From NCBI GenBank assembly GCA_034670405.1, contig JAXDDX010000010.1, forward strand, positions 827,501-891,500: DNA of 64,000 nucleotides. Reading direction: 5' to 3'. Below the pieces are notes generated by a model. That model worked only from the letters and a program-made list of their open reading frames with translations. It was not told where the DNA came from and made no database searches. Source of the DNA: Hoplostethus atlanticus (taxonomy: Eukaryota > Chordata > Actinopteri > Trachichthyiformes > Trachichthyidae). Position 1 is the stretch's first letter. Each line of letters starts with the position of its first letter. Of this stretch, positions 50,701 through 53,777 are shown piece after piece. A program made the position numbers and the translations under genes.

Positions 50701-53235
50701 TAGTCCTCACTGGACCCACACAGTCCACAAAGTTGGTTTCCTATTGATTAATCAGTGAAGCCCCCCCCCCCATCCAGTCTGACTGACTGTTCTCCTCCCC
50801 CTAGCAAGCGGATGAGACGCTGGACTTTGAGGAGCAGATTCTGGAGGCGGCTAAGTCCATCGCTGCGGCCACCAGCGCCCTGGTCAAATCGGCCTCGGCT
50901 GCCCAGAGGGAGCTGGTAGCCCAGGGCAAAGTGGGCTCTATCCCTGCCAATGCCGTGGACGACGGACAGTGGTCCCAGGGGCTCATCTCAGCTGTAAGTG
51001 TGTACCTAAGGACCATCATACAGGTTACATTTTGCGATGACCGTTATTACACTTATTTCTCTTCCTCTCCTTTTCTCTCTCCCTTTCTTTTCCTTCATCC
51101 CTCTCTCTCTCCCTCCCTCTCTCCACAGGCACGTATGGTAGCAGCGGCGACCAGCAACCTGTGTGAGGCAGCCAACGCCTCTGTGCAAGGACACGCCAGC
51201 GAGGAGAAACTCATCTCTTCAGCCAAACAGGTGGCGGCCTCCACAGCCCAGCTACTGGTGGCCTGTAAGGTGAAGGCTGACCAGGACTCTGAGGCCATGA
51301 GGAGACTACAGGTATGCTGCAAAAACGAGACAGTCTAAAGGCGATGGTTTAAGCGTGCTACGTGTAGCATTTTACCCTTTTTATACTTTGCAAGTGATAC
51401 ACAACTTTATTCCAGTTCCACTATTCTAGCAGCATCGTTTCAACTTCATGTGAGCTTACCTCAGAATGCATCTTCGCTGGGCTGTTATCGGCTCGTATCC
51501 TTCTTACTCTTCAAAACAAAACACACTTGATGGGTTGTAACCTCCCTATTTTAAGATGAATTATTTATGTTGCATTAGGATATAGATGCTCTGTGTAGCA
51601 ACGGTGCTCTTCTCAGGTGCGGGCTGGAGCCGGAATAATTGACATAATAATAACGGAGATAGGAAGTATTGTATGGTACACTGCAAGGCTTCAGACCCAT
51701 TCCATCACTTTCATACCTTTTATGGATGAAAGCAGGTACATTTGAGCAAACAATGTTTTGTGTATAATTTATAAATCTTACATGCAACTTGTTCGAAAAT
51801 GGTGTTTAGCATTTAGATACAAAACAAACAAAACCAAGCTGATAAAATACTGGGCTGTACATCAAAAAAGTAAAATGGAAAATTGCTGTTGACATAATTG
51901 CTGGAGAAGTTGGTCCTCTTGTCAGGGGTTTTACAGCAGGGCAATTACAGTATTCCTATTTGTTTATTAGATTTTATTATAGCATTTTGTTATGCTGTTT
52001 ATTGCAGTTGTGACTGTTAAATTTCCCTCTGGGATCAATAAGTTAGGTACTATTCTATTCAAACTTGGAGGAGGATGGTATTTCTCTTTATCTGTATATT
52101 ATTAGCTTTAGAGAAAATGTGAGGTTGAACAATTTAACACCCTCCTATTTGATCTCCTATTTCATTAATTGCTAATTGCTCTCAATGGATCTCCTTCTCC
52201 TAAAGGCTGCTGGGAATGCGGTGAAGAGGGCGTCAGACAACCTGGTGCGGGCGGCCCAGAAAGCAGCATTCGACAAAGCAGACGATGACAATGTGGTGGT
52301 CAAGACGAAGTTTGTGGGTGGACTTGCACAGGTGAGACTGTCCAAGTGATGTCGATGCCATTTCTACCTGATATATTTGACCTGAATAGAGCTCATTCAC
52401 TGATCGGATTCACTTGACTTGGATTTCAAATGTTTTCATGTAGTGTTTGTAGAGCCCCAGTTCATAAAATATGTAGGAGTAATAATTGATTTAGTTTTAC
52501 TGGTTGTATCAGGTGGCTGTCCATATCTCTGACTCTAGGCGCAAACAGGTCTCAGATCAGCACTCTTATCTTCATATTTTATGAATGTTGGCATTGAGTG
52601 TTTGCATTCACATTAACAATTTGGCACCTTAATATCTGTTTGAATCATGTGAATCACGTTTTGCAGTAAGTGTACAAGAGCAACAACTTACAACAGAGTA
52701 TTCATAAAACTATACAACAATAACAAAGTTCACTGAGCTCTATAAAAGTGTTGTTTTCTATGTTGTCTCAAGGTTTAAGTAGTAGGTTGTTATGAACTAC
52801 AAGAACAACGACTCAAGCAACACACACATATTGCTTTCTTAAGAAAATGGATAAAACAAGAAAATAATGCACATAAAAAAAACTGAAGATAAGCAACATA
52901 AAACCCAAATGAGGATACAGAACAGTAATAAAGTAAAATAATATTAAAAAAAAGATTTGAAAATGGGGACAGATTCTGCTGATCAAATTTTACACTTGAA
53001 GGTTTAAGGTTGTTCCAGAGTCGAGGGTATAGTAAAACATTTACTGTTGTCTACAGGTTTACATATTAAGTGTATAGTAAAAGGTTTTTGTGTGTCGTCT
53101 GTCCAGATCATTGCGGCCCAGGAGGAGATGCTGAGGAAGGAGCGAGAGCTGGAGGAGGCCAGGAAGAAACTGGCTCAGATCAGGCAGCAGCAGTACAAGT
53201 TCCTGCCCAGCGAGCTACGAGAAGACAACAACTAA
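31..53235 (+). CDS. tln2: Talin-2 gene, 53 exons, N-terminus outside window
   Basis: Talin is a large cytoskeletal adaptor that binds and activates integrin beta tails through its FERM head and ties them to actin and vinculin through its rod at focal adhesions. Fifty-three exons join in frame (7262 coding bases plus one carried-in base, about 2421 residues), ending in a TAA. Human talin-2 has 2542 residues, so about 121 (F0 and early F1) lie upstream. Order: F1, F2, F3, linker, R1-R13, dimerisation helix. Seen here: Ser at ~339 in ITKESVMRV (talin-1 has Cys), Trp ~362 in KRWAASP, LQQQ calpain site, Glu ~1772 in LAESALQ, C-terminus YKFLPSELREDNN. Every exon has AG/GT borders and compatible phases, and no frameshift or premature stop is seen, so the gene looks functional. 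Which fish paralogue (a or b) cannot be told. Confidence 0.96.
1010..1038. repeat. (GA)n microsatellite
   Basis: About 14 GA units in the first intron of the window. Nothing else distinctive is seen in that 1.4-kb intron. Confidence 0.9.
1584..1726 (+). CDS. tln2: tln2 window exon 2 (F1/F2)
   Basis: Encodes LNWLDHSRTFREQG through NLLYVQ (~173-220), the end of F1 and start of F2. The acceptor is TCCTCAG and the donor GTCTGA, which departs from consensus. The next intron (1727-3672) contains two CA repeats and a T-run at 3049-3060, with no other recognisable feature. Confidence 0.93.
2284..2377. repeat. Two (CA)n microsatellites
   Basis: CA tracts at 2284-2321 and 2352-2377, separated by 30 bases, in the intron between window exons 2 and 3. 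Confidence 0.9.
3673..3800 (+). CDS. tln2: tln2 window exon 3 (F2)
   Basis: Encodes ARDDILNGSHPVSFDKACEF to HKHKPGFL (~221-262) of the acyl-CoA-binding-like F2 subdomain. The donor is GTAAGC. It ends two bases into an Asp codon (GA|C) completed by the next exon. Confidence 0.94.
4155..4218 (+). CDS. tln2: tln2 window exon 4 (F2)
   Basis: Short exon encoding LKEFLPKEYIKQRGAEKKIF and Q (~263-284). It carries basic residues of the F2 surface that in talin face the membrane. The acceptor is CTCCTAG and the donor GTGTGG. It is followed by a 100-bp intron. Confidence 0.94.
4319..4423 (+). CDS. tln2: tln2 window exon 5 (F2/F3)
   Basis: Thirty-five codons, from DHKDCGEMTEIEVKVKYVKL to SFFLVK (~285-319), at the F2-F3 boundary. 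The donor is a consensus GTAAGT. The next intron (4424-7081) is the longest in the window (2.66 kb). It holds a CT/CA compound microsatellite at 5431-5478 and otherwise nothing I can name. Confidence 0.94.
5431..5478. repeat. (CT)n(CA)n compound microsatellite
   Basis: A CT-rich tract passing into CA repeats within the 2.66-kb intron between window exons 5 and 6. Confidence 0.85.
7082..7237 (+). CDS. tln2: tln2 window exon 6 (F3, integrin-binding)
   Basis: Fifty-two codons of the PTB-like F3 subdomain (~320-371), which binds the NPxY motif of integrin beta tails. KRWAASPKSFTL contains the Trp (~362) equivalent to talin-1 Trp359. ITKESVMRV places Ser at ~339, where talin-1 has Cys; this residue is known to separate the two paralogues and to raise the integrin affinity of talin-2. 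Phase 0 at both ends; donor GTAAGC. Confidence 0.95.
7454..7486. repeat. C-run and (CA)n tract
   Basis: Eleven C residues followed by eleven AC units, in the intron after window exon 6. A further CT/CA tract lies at 8044-8080. Confidence 0.85.
8308..8400 (+). repeat. Local duplication pair A, copy 1
   Basis: TTAATCCTTACAGTAAACCC through GTCCAGTATGAAATGCGTTA. It is similar to 9577-9655 in the same orientation. This copy lies immediately upstream of the TG tract that forms the exon 7 acceptor. Confidence 0.7.
8400..8446. repeat. (TG)n tract forming a splice acceptor
   Basis: Forty-seven bases of TG with one C interruption at 8436, running directly into the AG acceptor (8447-8448) of window exon 7. 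Confidence 0.92.
8449..8550 (+). CDS. tln2: tln2 window exon 7 (F3)
   Basis: Thirty-four codons from DFGEYQESYYSVQTTEGEQI to the C-terminal F3 helix AGYIDIILKK (~372-405). The acceptor AG is preceded directly by a 47-bp (TG)n tract (8400-8446) in place of a normal pyrimidine tract. Phase 0-0. Confidence 0.94.
9394..9470 (+). CDS. tln2: tln2 window exon 8 (linker)
   Basis: Encodes KQSKDRFGLEGDEESTMLEE then SVSPK (~406-430), the start of the unstructured, phosphorylatable linker between head and rod. The acceptor is CTCCTGCAG and the donor GTATGT. It ends two bases into a Lys codon. The following intron (9471-10867) holds a duplicated segment (9577-9655) and a CA-rich patch near 10215-10256. 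Confidence 0.93.
9577..9655 (+). repeat. Local duplication pair A, copy 2
   Basis: TTAATCCTTACAGTAAATCC through GCCCAGTATGAACTGCATTG. It is a diverged copy of 8308-8400 with a ~14-base gap, in the intron after window exon 8. The pair brackets window exons 7 and 8. Confidence 0.7.
10868..11048 (+). CDS. tln2: tln2 window exon 9 (linker, calpain site)
   Basis: Encodes STILQQQFNRVGRVEHGSVA to HRGHMPPL (~431-491). LQQQ is the position at which calpain-2 cuts talin-1 to release the head. The Gly/Ser/Met-rich remainder matches the talin linker. Acceptor TGTCCAG, donor GTCAGT. Confidence 0.94.
11366..11479 (+). CDS. tln2: tln2 window exon 10 (R1 start)
   Basis: Thirty-eight codons, SSAQQALMGTINTSMQAVQQ to LPPLGQDM (~492-529), the first helices of rod bundle R1. 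Phase 0-0; donor GTACGG. Confidence 0.93.
11703..11811 (+). CDS. tln2: tln2 window exon 11 (R1)
   Basis: Encodes ASRVWIQNKVDESKHEIHSQ to NLTA (~530-565). It ends one base into a Gly codon. The acceptor is TGTCTAG and the donor GTTAGT. Confidence 0.93.
12333..12541 (+). CDS. tln2: tln2 window exon 12 (R1)
   Basis: Seventy residues including DYTAVGCAITTISSNLTEMS and the vinculin-binding-site-like helix GVKLLAALMEDE (~566-635), within R1. Donor GTGAGC. The next intron (12542-14199) holds no recognisable gene or transposon; its 3' end is a (TG)n tract. Confidence 0.95.
14129..14198. repeat. (TG)n tract near acceptor of exon 13
   Basis: TG repeat 14129-14185 plus GTGTCGGTGGTCCTGCA up to the acceptor of window exon 13. 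Confidence 0.9.
14200..14298 (+). CDS. tln2: tln2 window exon 13 (R1)
   Basis: Thirty-three codons, PRQTVLTAAGSIGQASGDLL to ETDERFQ (~636-668), the last helix of R1. The acceptor is GTCCTGCAG with a 57-bp TG repeat just upstream (14129-14185). Phase 0-0; donor GTAACG. Confidence 0.94.
15121..15288 (+). CDS. tln2: tln2 window exon 14 (R2)
   Basis: Fifty-six codons, DVLMNLAKAVANAAAMLVLK to STSQLVACAK (~669-724), helices of R2. Phase 0-0. The next intron (15289-16481) ends in a CT tract (16431-16457) that serves as a strong pyrimidine tract. Confidence 0.95.
16431..16457. repeat. (CT)n tract
   Basis: Pyrimidine tract about 25 bases before the exon 15 acceptor; likely serves as its polypyrimidine tract. 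Confidence 0.85.
16482..16616 (+). CDS. tln2: tln2 window exon 15 (R2)
   Basis: Forty-five codons, VVSPTISSPVCQEQLIEAGK to EDGELLKQ (~725-769), in R2. Phase 0-0; acceptor CTCCTAG, donor GTCAGT. Confidence 0.95.
17059..17218 (+). CDS. tln2: tln2 window exon 16 (R2/R3)
   Basis: Encodes VSAAASVVGQALGDLLQHVR to NIFSSMGDA (~770-822). It crosses into R3, the mechanically weakest bundle, which unfolds first to expose vinculin sites. The acceptor ATTGAAG is weak; donor GTGAGT. The next intron (17219-19173) holds a GA tract (18229-18257) and nothing else named. Confidence 0.93.
18229..18257. repeat. (GA)n microsatellite
   Basis: About 14 GA units in the 2-kb intron between window exons 16 and 17. 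Confidence 0.9.
19174..19340 (+). CDS. tln2: tln2 window exon 17 (R3)
   Basis: Encodes GEMVRQARVLAQATSDLVNA to ARMVEAAK (~823-878) of R3. The long pyrimidine-rich acceptor ends TCTCTCAG; donor GTAAGT. The 2.2-kb intron after it (19341-21551) holds TG tracts at 19709-19737 (followed by a G-run) and 21450-21472. Confidence 0.95.
19709..19747. repeat. (TG)n followed by G-run
   Basis: TG repeat ending in a run of ten or more G residues, in the intron after window exon 17. Confidence 0.85.
21450..21472. repeat. (TG)n microsatellite
   Basis: Short TG tract about 80 bases before window exon 18, in TG-rich sequence. Confidence 0.85.
21552..21680 (+). CDS. tln2: tln2 window exon 18 (R3/R4)
   Basis: Forty-three codons, GAAAYPENEDQQQRLREAAE to KKKLINRLE (~879-921), spanning the last R3 helix into R4. 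Phase 0-0; donor GTCAGT. Confidence 0.95.
22406..22519 (+). CDS. tln2: tln2 window exon 19 (R4)
   Basis: Thirty-eight codons of very Ala/Gln/Asn-rich sequence, NAAKQAAAAATQTIAASQNA to LVQSCK (~922-959), in R4. The exon opens with Asn, where human TLN2 has Val as I recall it; the AG at 22404-22405 is the only sensible acceptor. Confidence 0.93.
22738..22851 (+). CDS. tln2: tln2 window exon 20 (R4)
   Basis: Thirty-eight codons, AVADHIPQLVQGVRGSQAQP to IIASQNFLQ (~960-997). The donor GTACAA is followed within 8 bases by a 56-bp CA repeat (22859-22914). Phase 0-0. Confidence 0.95.
22859..22914. repeat. (CA)28 microsatellite beside a donor site
   Basis: A pure CA tract of about 28 units beginning 8 bases after the 3' end of window exon 20. 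CA-rich RNA is a known hnRNP L ligand, so an effect on that donor is possible. Confidence 0.92.
23371..23505 (+). CDS. tln2: tln2 window exon 21 (R4)
   Basis: Forty-five codons, PGSKMVTSAKSSVPTVTDQA to AELRTSAQK (~998-1042). Phase 0-0; donor GTAGAG. The following intron (23506-25773) is largely filled by a 2-kb hAT transposon. Confidence 0.95.
23665..25657 (-). mobile_element. hAT-superfamily DNA transposon, decayed
   Basis: A 1993-bp element within one tln2 intron, flanked by an exact 8-bp target duplication ATCTACAC (23657-23664 and 25658-25665). Imperfect terminal repeats TAGCAATGTCAAAC and, inverted, CATCGATGTCAAAC match at 11 of 14 positions and share ATGTCAAAC, typical of Charlie-like hAT ends. 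On the minus strand it keeps transposase fragments: about 25330-24968 with SIDESTGIIGIAQLATFI and PMTDTTTAHDIF, and 24938-24639 with YHTEVRWLSHAAVRKCFF and WIKDLAFLLDIAEYL. These resemble the DUF4371/hAT transposase of GTF2IRD2- and ZBED-like proteins. The frame is broken, so the element looks dead. Confidence 0.85.
24639..25330 (-). pseudogene. Remnant hAT transposase (DUF4371-like)
   Basis: Two open stretches on the minus strand (25330-24968, then 24938-24639) cover parts of a hAT transposase in the expected order, separated by a frame break around 24940-24965. Identification rests on recognised family motifs (DESTGI..., EVRWLS..., DLAFLLDI). No intact start-to-stop reading frame remains. 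Confidence 0.8.
25774..25902 (+). CDS. tln2: tln2 window exon 22 (R5)
   Basis: Forty-three codons, AHEACGPMEIDSALTAIQTL to KPLPGES (~1043-1085), start of R5. The acceptor is CTCTGTAG and the donor GTAGGG. Phase 0-0. Confidence 0.94.
26051..26153 (+). CDS. tln2: tln2 window exon 23 (R5)
   Basis: Encodes LEKCAQDLGSTSKSVGSSMA to GNEHYT (~1086-1119), ending one base into a Gly codon. The donor CAG|GTTGCT is weak, but the reading frame and the next exon (G|GC) support this border. Confidence 0.93.
26626..26834 (+). CDS. tln2: tln2 window exon 24 (R5)
   Basis: Seventy residues, GIAARETAQALKTLAQAARG to DAESQQRLAQ (~1120-1189), helices of R5. Acceptor TGTGTAG, donor GTGAGA. Confidence 0.95.
27499..27618 (+). 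CDS. tln2: tln2 window exon 25 (R5/R6)
   Basis: Forty codons, VAKAVSHSLNNCVNCLPGQK to ASKKLLIES (~1190-1229). Phase 0-0; donor GTGAGT. The next intron carries a T-run at 27761-27777. Confidence 0.95.
28281..28478 (+). CDS. tln2: tln2 window exon 26 (R6)
   Basis: Sixty-six codons, IPPSSKSFQEAQCELNQTAA to IEMAGHTP (~1230-1295), in R6. The donor is GTATGT, one base before another possible reading, and was chosen because it joins in phase 0 to KKDDQIQ. The intron after it (28479-29808) contains a probable dispersed repeat. Confidence 0.93.
28540..28860. repeat. Probable dispersed repeat, class unknown
   Basis: A-rich stretch followed by GACTTTTAAGAAGGGATTTA and CAGGCAGGTTGTTCCTAAGT, a sequence type I associate with common fish interspersed repeats. 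A similar A-rich block ending GGTTGTTCCAGAGTCGAGGG occurs at 52790-53030. Family and ends cannot be set without a library search. Confidence 0.35.
29809..29948 (+). CDS. tln2: tln2 window exon 27 (R6)
   Basis: Encodes KKDDQIQVIGNLKNISMASS to NLLAAAA (~1296-1341), ending two bases into an Arg codon. Acceptor CTTTTCAG, donor GTACCA. The 1.5-kb intron after it (29949-31461) contains no feature I can identify. Confidence 0.94.
31462..31555 (+). CDS. tln2: tln2 window exon 28 (R6/R7)
   Basis: Encodes AVTDSINQLITLCTQQAPGQ and KECDNALRELE (~1342-1373). A T-rich acceptor ends GTTTCAG; donor GTATAG. Confidence 0.95.
31672..31761 (+). CDS. tln2: tln2 window exon 29 (R7)
   Basis: Thirty codons, AVRGMLDNPNEPVSDLSYFD to VMENSK (~1374-1403), of R7. 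R7 is the bundle that binds KANK proteins at the adhesion rim. Phase 0-0; donor GTAGGC. Confidence 0.95.
31951..32073 (+). CDS. tln2: tln2 window exon 30 (R7)
   Basis: Forty-one codons, VLGESMAGISQNCKTGDVTP to GLTEAAGQ (~1404-1444), in R7. Phase 0-0; acceptor CTGTCTAG. Confidence 0.95.
32212..32355 (+). CDS. tln2: tln2 window exon 31 (R7/R8)
   Basis: Forty-eight codons, ASYLVGVSDPNSQAGRQGLV to PDSSPSQ (~1445-1492). It leads from R7 into R8, the four-helix bundle inserted into R7 that binds LD-motif proteins such as RIAM and DLC1. Phase 0-0. Confidence 0.95.
32571..32732 (+). CDS. tln2: tln2 window exon 32 (R8)
   Basis: Fifty-four codons, VLSAATIVAKHTSALCNACR to NSTANLVKTIK (~1493-1546), covering R8 helices including a known vinculin-site helix. 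Phase 0-0. Confidence 0.96.
32941..33081 (+). CDS. tln2: tln2 window exon 33 (R8/R7)
   Basis: Forty-seven codons, ALDGDFSEENRNKCRVSTSP to SIPAQISNE (~1547-1593), returning from R8 to R7. Phase 0-0; donor GTATGG. Confidence 0.95.
33203..33384 (+). CDS. tln2: tln2 window exon 34 (R7, KANK-binding face)
   Basis: Encodes GSAAQEPILQSARSMLDSST to IKSLITAI (~1594-1653). PPTWSVLAGHSRTVSDS carries the Trp and Ser equivalent to talin-1 Trp1630 and Ser1641 of the KANK-binding face. Donor GTTAGT. The next intron (33385-34880) is unassigned apart from a pyrimidine-rich 3' end. Confidence 0.95.
34881..35013 (+). CDS. tln2: tln2 window exon 35 (R9)
   Basis: Encodes DKAPGQRECDSSIDNINKCI to SRDDISLE (~1654-1698), start of R9. 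Donor GTAAGT. The intron after it holds a 66-bp CT tract and a Tc1-like remnant. Confidence 0.95.
35104..35169. repeat. (CT)n microsatellite
   Basis: About 66 bases of CT with one interruption near 35152, downstream of window exon 35 and before the Tc1-like remnant. Confidence 0.9.
35331..36177 (+). mobile_element. Tc1/mariner-like transposon, internally deleted
   Basis: The left end begins CAGTTGTGAGAAATGTTTGT right after a TA (35329-35330). The internal part of the left terminal repeat (about 35390-35450, GGGCTGATCTTCGTCCAAGT...) is matched inverted by GATGAAGATCAGACCG near 36088-36103, so long terminal inverted repeats are present. In between, a short frame starts MPRSKEISED, the usual Tc1 transposase N-terminus, and jumps to GWVMLHDDDPKHKSKSTTEW from the catalytic C-terminal third. 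Most of the transposase is therefore deleted, and frameshifts follow. The right boundary (GAACTG at 36177) is approximate. Confidence 0.75.
36415..36516 (+). CDS. tln2: tln2 window exon 36 (R9)
   Basis: Thirty-four codons, ALQEQLTSTVQEIGYLIDPV to AQLGHK (~1699-1732). Phase 0-0; acceptor CCACACAG. Confidence 0.95.
36792..36962 (+). CDS. tln2: tln2 window exon 37 (R9, autoinhibition)
   Basis: Fifty-seven codons, VTQLAGYFEPLIMASVGVAS to AKEGGGNPK (~1733-1789). R9 binds F3 in the closed, autoinhibited molecule. The Glu in TLAESALQ (~1772) corresponds to talin-1 Glu1770, a key contact, and is conserved here. Confidence 0.96.
37078..37224 (+). CDS. tln2: tln2 window exon 38 (R9/R10)
   Basis: Forty-nine codons, ASHTHDAIAEAAQLMKEAVD to DSIAEAMGK (~1790-1838). 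Phase 0-0; donor GTGAGT. The 1.5-kb intron after it (37225-38709) ends near a TG repeat and holds nothing else recognised. Confidence 0.95.
38671..38692. repeat. (TG)n tract near acceptor of exon 39
   Basis: Eleven TG units ending 17 bases before window exon 39. Confidence 0.9.
38710..38811 (+). CDS. tln2: tln2 window exon 39 (R10)
   Basis: Thirty-four codons, LDEGTPPEPEGSFVDYQTSM to IAVTAQEM (~1839-1872). The acceptor TCTCCTTAG lies 17 bases after a TG repeat (38671-38692). Phase 0-0. Confidence 0.95.
39253..39372 (+). CDS. tln2: tln2 window exon 40 (R10)
   Basis: Forty codons, MTKSVTCPEELGGLASQVTV to AAYTAEPEE (~1873-1912). Phase 0-0; acceptor CCACCAG, donor GTGAGG. Confidence 0.94.
39812..39958 (+). 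CDS. tln2: tln2 window exon 41 (R10)
   Basis: Forty-nine codons, IGFQIKTRVRELGHGCIFLV to CARSVTEK (~1913-1961). Phase 0-0; donor GTACCA. The intron after it (39959-41366) is unassigned. Confidence 0.95.
41367..41533 (+). CDS. tln2: tln2 window exon 42 (R10/R11)
   Basis: Encodes VSLVLSALQAGNKGTQACIT to DESFADH (~1962-2016), ending two bases into an Arg codon. IIADLDTTIMFASAGTLN is highly characteristic of talins. Donor GTGGGA. Confidence 0.96.
42573..42756 (+). CDS. tln2: tln2 window exon 43 (R11)
   Basis: Encodes ENILKTAKALVEDTKMLVSG to GSDDPETQ (~2017-2078) of R11, a bundle with a second reported integrin-binding surface. Strong CT-rich acceptor; donor GTCAGC. Confidence 0.95.
42968..43093 (+). 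CDS. tln2: tln2 window exon 44 (R11)
   Basis: Forty-two codons, VVLINAVKDVAKALAELIGA to YQLKGAAK (~2079-2120). Phase 0-0. The following intron (43094-45048, 1.95 kb) has a C-run at 43421-43438 and nothing else I can name. Confidence 0.95.
45049..45165 (+). CDS. tln2: tln2 window exon 45 (R11/R12)
   Basis: Thirty-nine codons, VMVTNVTSLLKTVKAVEDEA to IECIKQELT (~2121-2159). The donor ACG|GTGCGG is weak; it is chosen because it keeps phase 0 to LFQSKDVPDK. A LINE-like tail lies in the next intron. Confidence 0.92.
45370..45590 (+). mobile_element. Probable LINE 3' tail
   Basis: The stretch ends AATTTCCCCACAGGGATCGT then TAAAGTTTCATCTAATCTAA, a pattern common at the 3' ends of fish LINE-type retroposons (TTTCCCC...GGGAT...AATAAAGT plus a short ATCT-like tail). 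No coding remnant is seen, so class and strand are inferred from the tail alone. Confidence 0.45.
46696..46881 (+). CDS. tln2: tln2 window exon 46 (R12)
   Basis: Sixty-two codons, LFQSKDVPDKSTTPEEFIRM to KAMSDMLTTCK (~2160-2221). Acceptor CCCCCAG. The donor AAG|GTTCTC is weak. Phase 0-0. Confidence 0.94.
47260..47305. repeat. (GT)n tract upstream of exon 47
   Basis: Twenty-three GT units ending 13 bases before window exon 47; the intervening sequence is TACTATCCTTCAG. Confidence 0.92.
47319..47426 (+). CDS. tln2: tln2 window exon 47 (R12), flanked by GT repeats
   Basis: Thirty-six codons, QAAYHPEVSEEVRNRALTFG to LLEHVLL (~2222-2257). A 46-bp GT repeat ends 13 bases before the exon and a 40-bp GT repeat begins 9 bases after it. 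Length 108 and phase 0-0 mean that skipping would keep the frame. Confidence 0.94.
47435..47474. repeat. (GT)n tract downstream of exon 47
   Basis: Twenty GT units starting 9 bases into the intron after window exon 47. Confidence 0.92.
47745..47774. repeat. (GT)n tract forming acceptor of exon 48
   Basis: Fifteen GT units followed only by CCAG before window exon 48. Confidence 0.92.
47779..47884 (+). CDS. tln2: tln2 window exon 48 (R12)
   Basis: Encodes VLQKPTPEQKQQLAVCSKRV to SAEAMK (~2258-2292), ending one base into a Gly codon. The acceptor is a GT repeat (47745-47774) followed only by CCAG. Donor GTAAAA. A candidate microexon lies in the next intron. Confidence 0.94.
48320..48325 (+). 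CDS. tln2: Candidate 6-nt in-frame microexon of tln2 (unproven)
   Basis: Six bases, ATGGAG, lie between a strong acceptor (CTCTCTTGCCACAG) and a consensus donor (GAG|GTAAGT) in the intron between window exons 48 and 49. The upstream exon ends in phase 1 (AAA G) and the downstream begins GT TCG GAG. Inclusion would change MKG|SEW to MKDGGSEW, adding two residues with no frameshift, at the linker between R12 and the R13 actin-binding domain. This is inference from splice signals only; a decoy splice pair is the alternative. Confidence 0.4.
48702..48725. repeat. (TG)n tract near acceptor of exon 49
   Basis: Twelve TG units followed by CGCGCCCCCTTAG before window exon 49. Confidence 0.9.
48739..48863 (+). 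CDS. tln2: tln2 window exon 49 (R12/R13)
   Basis: Encodes SEWVDPEDPTVIAETELLGA to KPRAKPK (~2293-2334), entering the R13 (I/LWEQ or THATCH) actin-binding domain. The acceptor is CCCCCTTAG after a TG tract (48702-48725). The following intron hosts mir-190a. Confidence 0.95.
50051..50135 (+). ncRNA. mir190a: mir-190a microRNA precursor
   Basis: Hairpin in the intron of tln2 between window exons 49 and 50, on the same strand. The 5' arm at 50065-50086 starts with TGATATGTTTGATATATTAG, the miR-190a-5p sequence. The 3' arm at 50103-50123 contains CTATATATCAAACATATTCC, matching miR-190a-3p, with a short loop GTTATTCAGTCCCAA between. In mammals MIR190A also lies in a TLN2 intron, so the location confirms both identities. 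It is presumably processed from the host transcript. Confidence 0.96.
50805..50993 (+). CDS. tln2: tln2 window exon 50 (R13, actin-binding)
   Basis: Sixty-three codons, QADETLDFEEQILEAAKSIA to DDGQWSQGLISA (~2335-2397), core of the C-terminal actin-binding site. Phase 0-0; donor GTAAGT. Confidence 0.96.
51129..51311 (+). CDS. tln2: tln2 window exon 51 (R13, actin-binding)
   Basis: Sixty-one codons, ARMVAAATSNLCEAANASVQ to DSEAMRRLQ (~2398-2458). LLVACKVKADQDS contains the Lys-Val-Lys patch known to contact actin in talin R13. Phase 0-0. Confidence 0.96.
51930..52070 (+). mobile_element. Probable LINE 3' tail
   Basis: Contains GTTAAATTTCCCTCTGGGAT then CAATAAGTTAGGTACTATTC, the same tail pattern as at 45370-45590 (TTTCCC, GGGAT, AATAA) ending in short TATTC repeats. 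There is no open frame. The 5' boundary is unclear. Confidence 0.45.
52206..52331 (+). CDS. tln2: tln2 window exon 52 (R13 to dimerisation helix)
   Basis: Forty-two codons, AAGNAVKRASDNLVRAAQKA to KFVGGLAQ (~2459-2500). DDDNVVVKTKFVGG fits talin-2; talin-1 has a different, longer acidic stretch here. Acceptor CCTAAAG. Confidence 0.95.
52451..52654 (+). repeat. Local duplication, copy 1 (last intron)
   Basis: From AGAGCCCCAGTTCATAAAAT to TTTGAATCATGTGAAT. It matches 53778-53969 in the 3' UTR in the same orientation, with few substitutions and two small indels. Copy 1 carries extra bases (GAGTGTTTGC) near 52597. Confidence 0.85.
52790..53030. repeat. Probable dispersed repeat, class unknown
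   Basis: A-rich block ending GGTTGTTCCAGAGTCGAGGG, resembling the block at 28540-28860 in the last tln2 intron. It could be the tail of the same repeat family. Weakly supported. Confidence 0.33.
53107..53235 (+). CDS. tln2: tln2 last coding exon (dimerisation helix)
   Basis: Encodes IIAAQEEMLRKERELEEARK to YKFLPSELREDNN then TAA (~2501-2542). This is the antiparallel dimerisation coiled coil, which is also needed for actin binding. The acceptor is CTGTCCAG. Confidence 0.96.
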   Translation: MIAAQEEMLRKERELEEARKKLAQIRQQQYKFLPSELREDNN

Positions 53236-53273
53236 CCGATTAACCAATCACCACCTCCTCACCGCTGCTAGAC

Positions 53274-53277
53274 GTCT

Positions 53278-53311
<34 letters not shown>

Positions 53312-53330
53312 CCGTCCGTCCGTCTGTCTG
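53274..53330. repeat. TCTG/TCCG higher-order tetranucleotide array
   Basis: A 24-base unit (three TCTG then three TCCG) occurs twice and is followed by two further TCTG. It starts 39 bases after the tln2 stop codon, in the 3' UTR. Confidence 0.9.
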
Positions 53331-53777
53331 CATACGCATGCATCGGTGTGAGGCGCAGATCTGTGTTTGTGTGCAACTTGAGTTTGTGTCCTTTTATGGC
53401 ACACATACACAAGTGGTGACCTACAGTGACTTTGAATATGATGCGACTGACGTAACTGACCAGTCCTGCCCAAGTGGTCTCCGATGCAGAGTCCACATCA
53501 GCCTCACCTGGAAGGGTCTCACAGTCAACTGCTAACAAGTTTATAATACTACTGTCTGGAACAGGATACTTTCCCTACTTCGGCATCGTAAACCAACTAA
53601 AGTCTCGATATGAGGTTTGTGTTGAAATGACTGAAGAACAGCTATATGTCCTGATGTACAGCATAACTACTATGAATGATAGATTCAGAATGTGATCTCC
53701 TTGGGCCAAACGGTACAGATCACATGCCCTCATGTTTGGCCCCAAGCTAGGTTTTCTATCTTTTTGTTTTACAAACC

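Noticed and set aside
31-53235. Identity as tln1 with downstream tpm2
   Set aside because: TLN1 and TPM2 are also neighbours in vertebrates, but mir-190a in the intron, Ser339, the C-terminal sequence and the TPM1-type exon 1b all indicate tln2 and tpm1.
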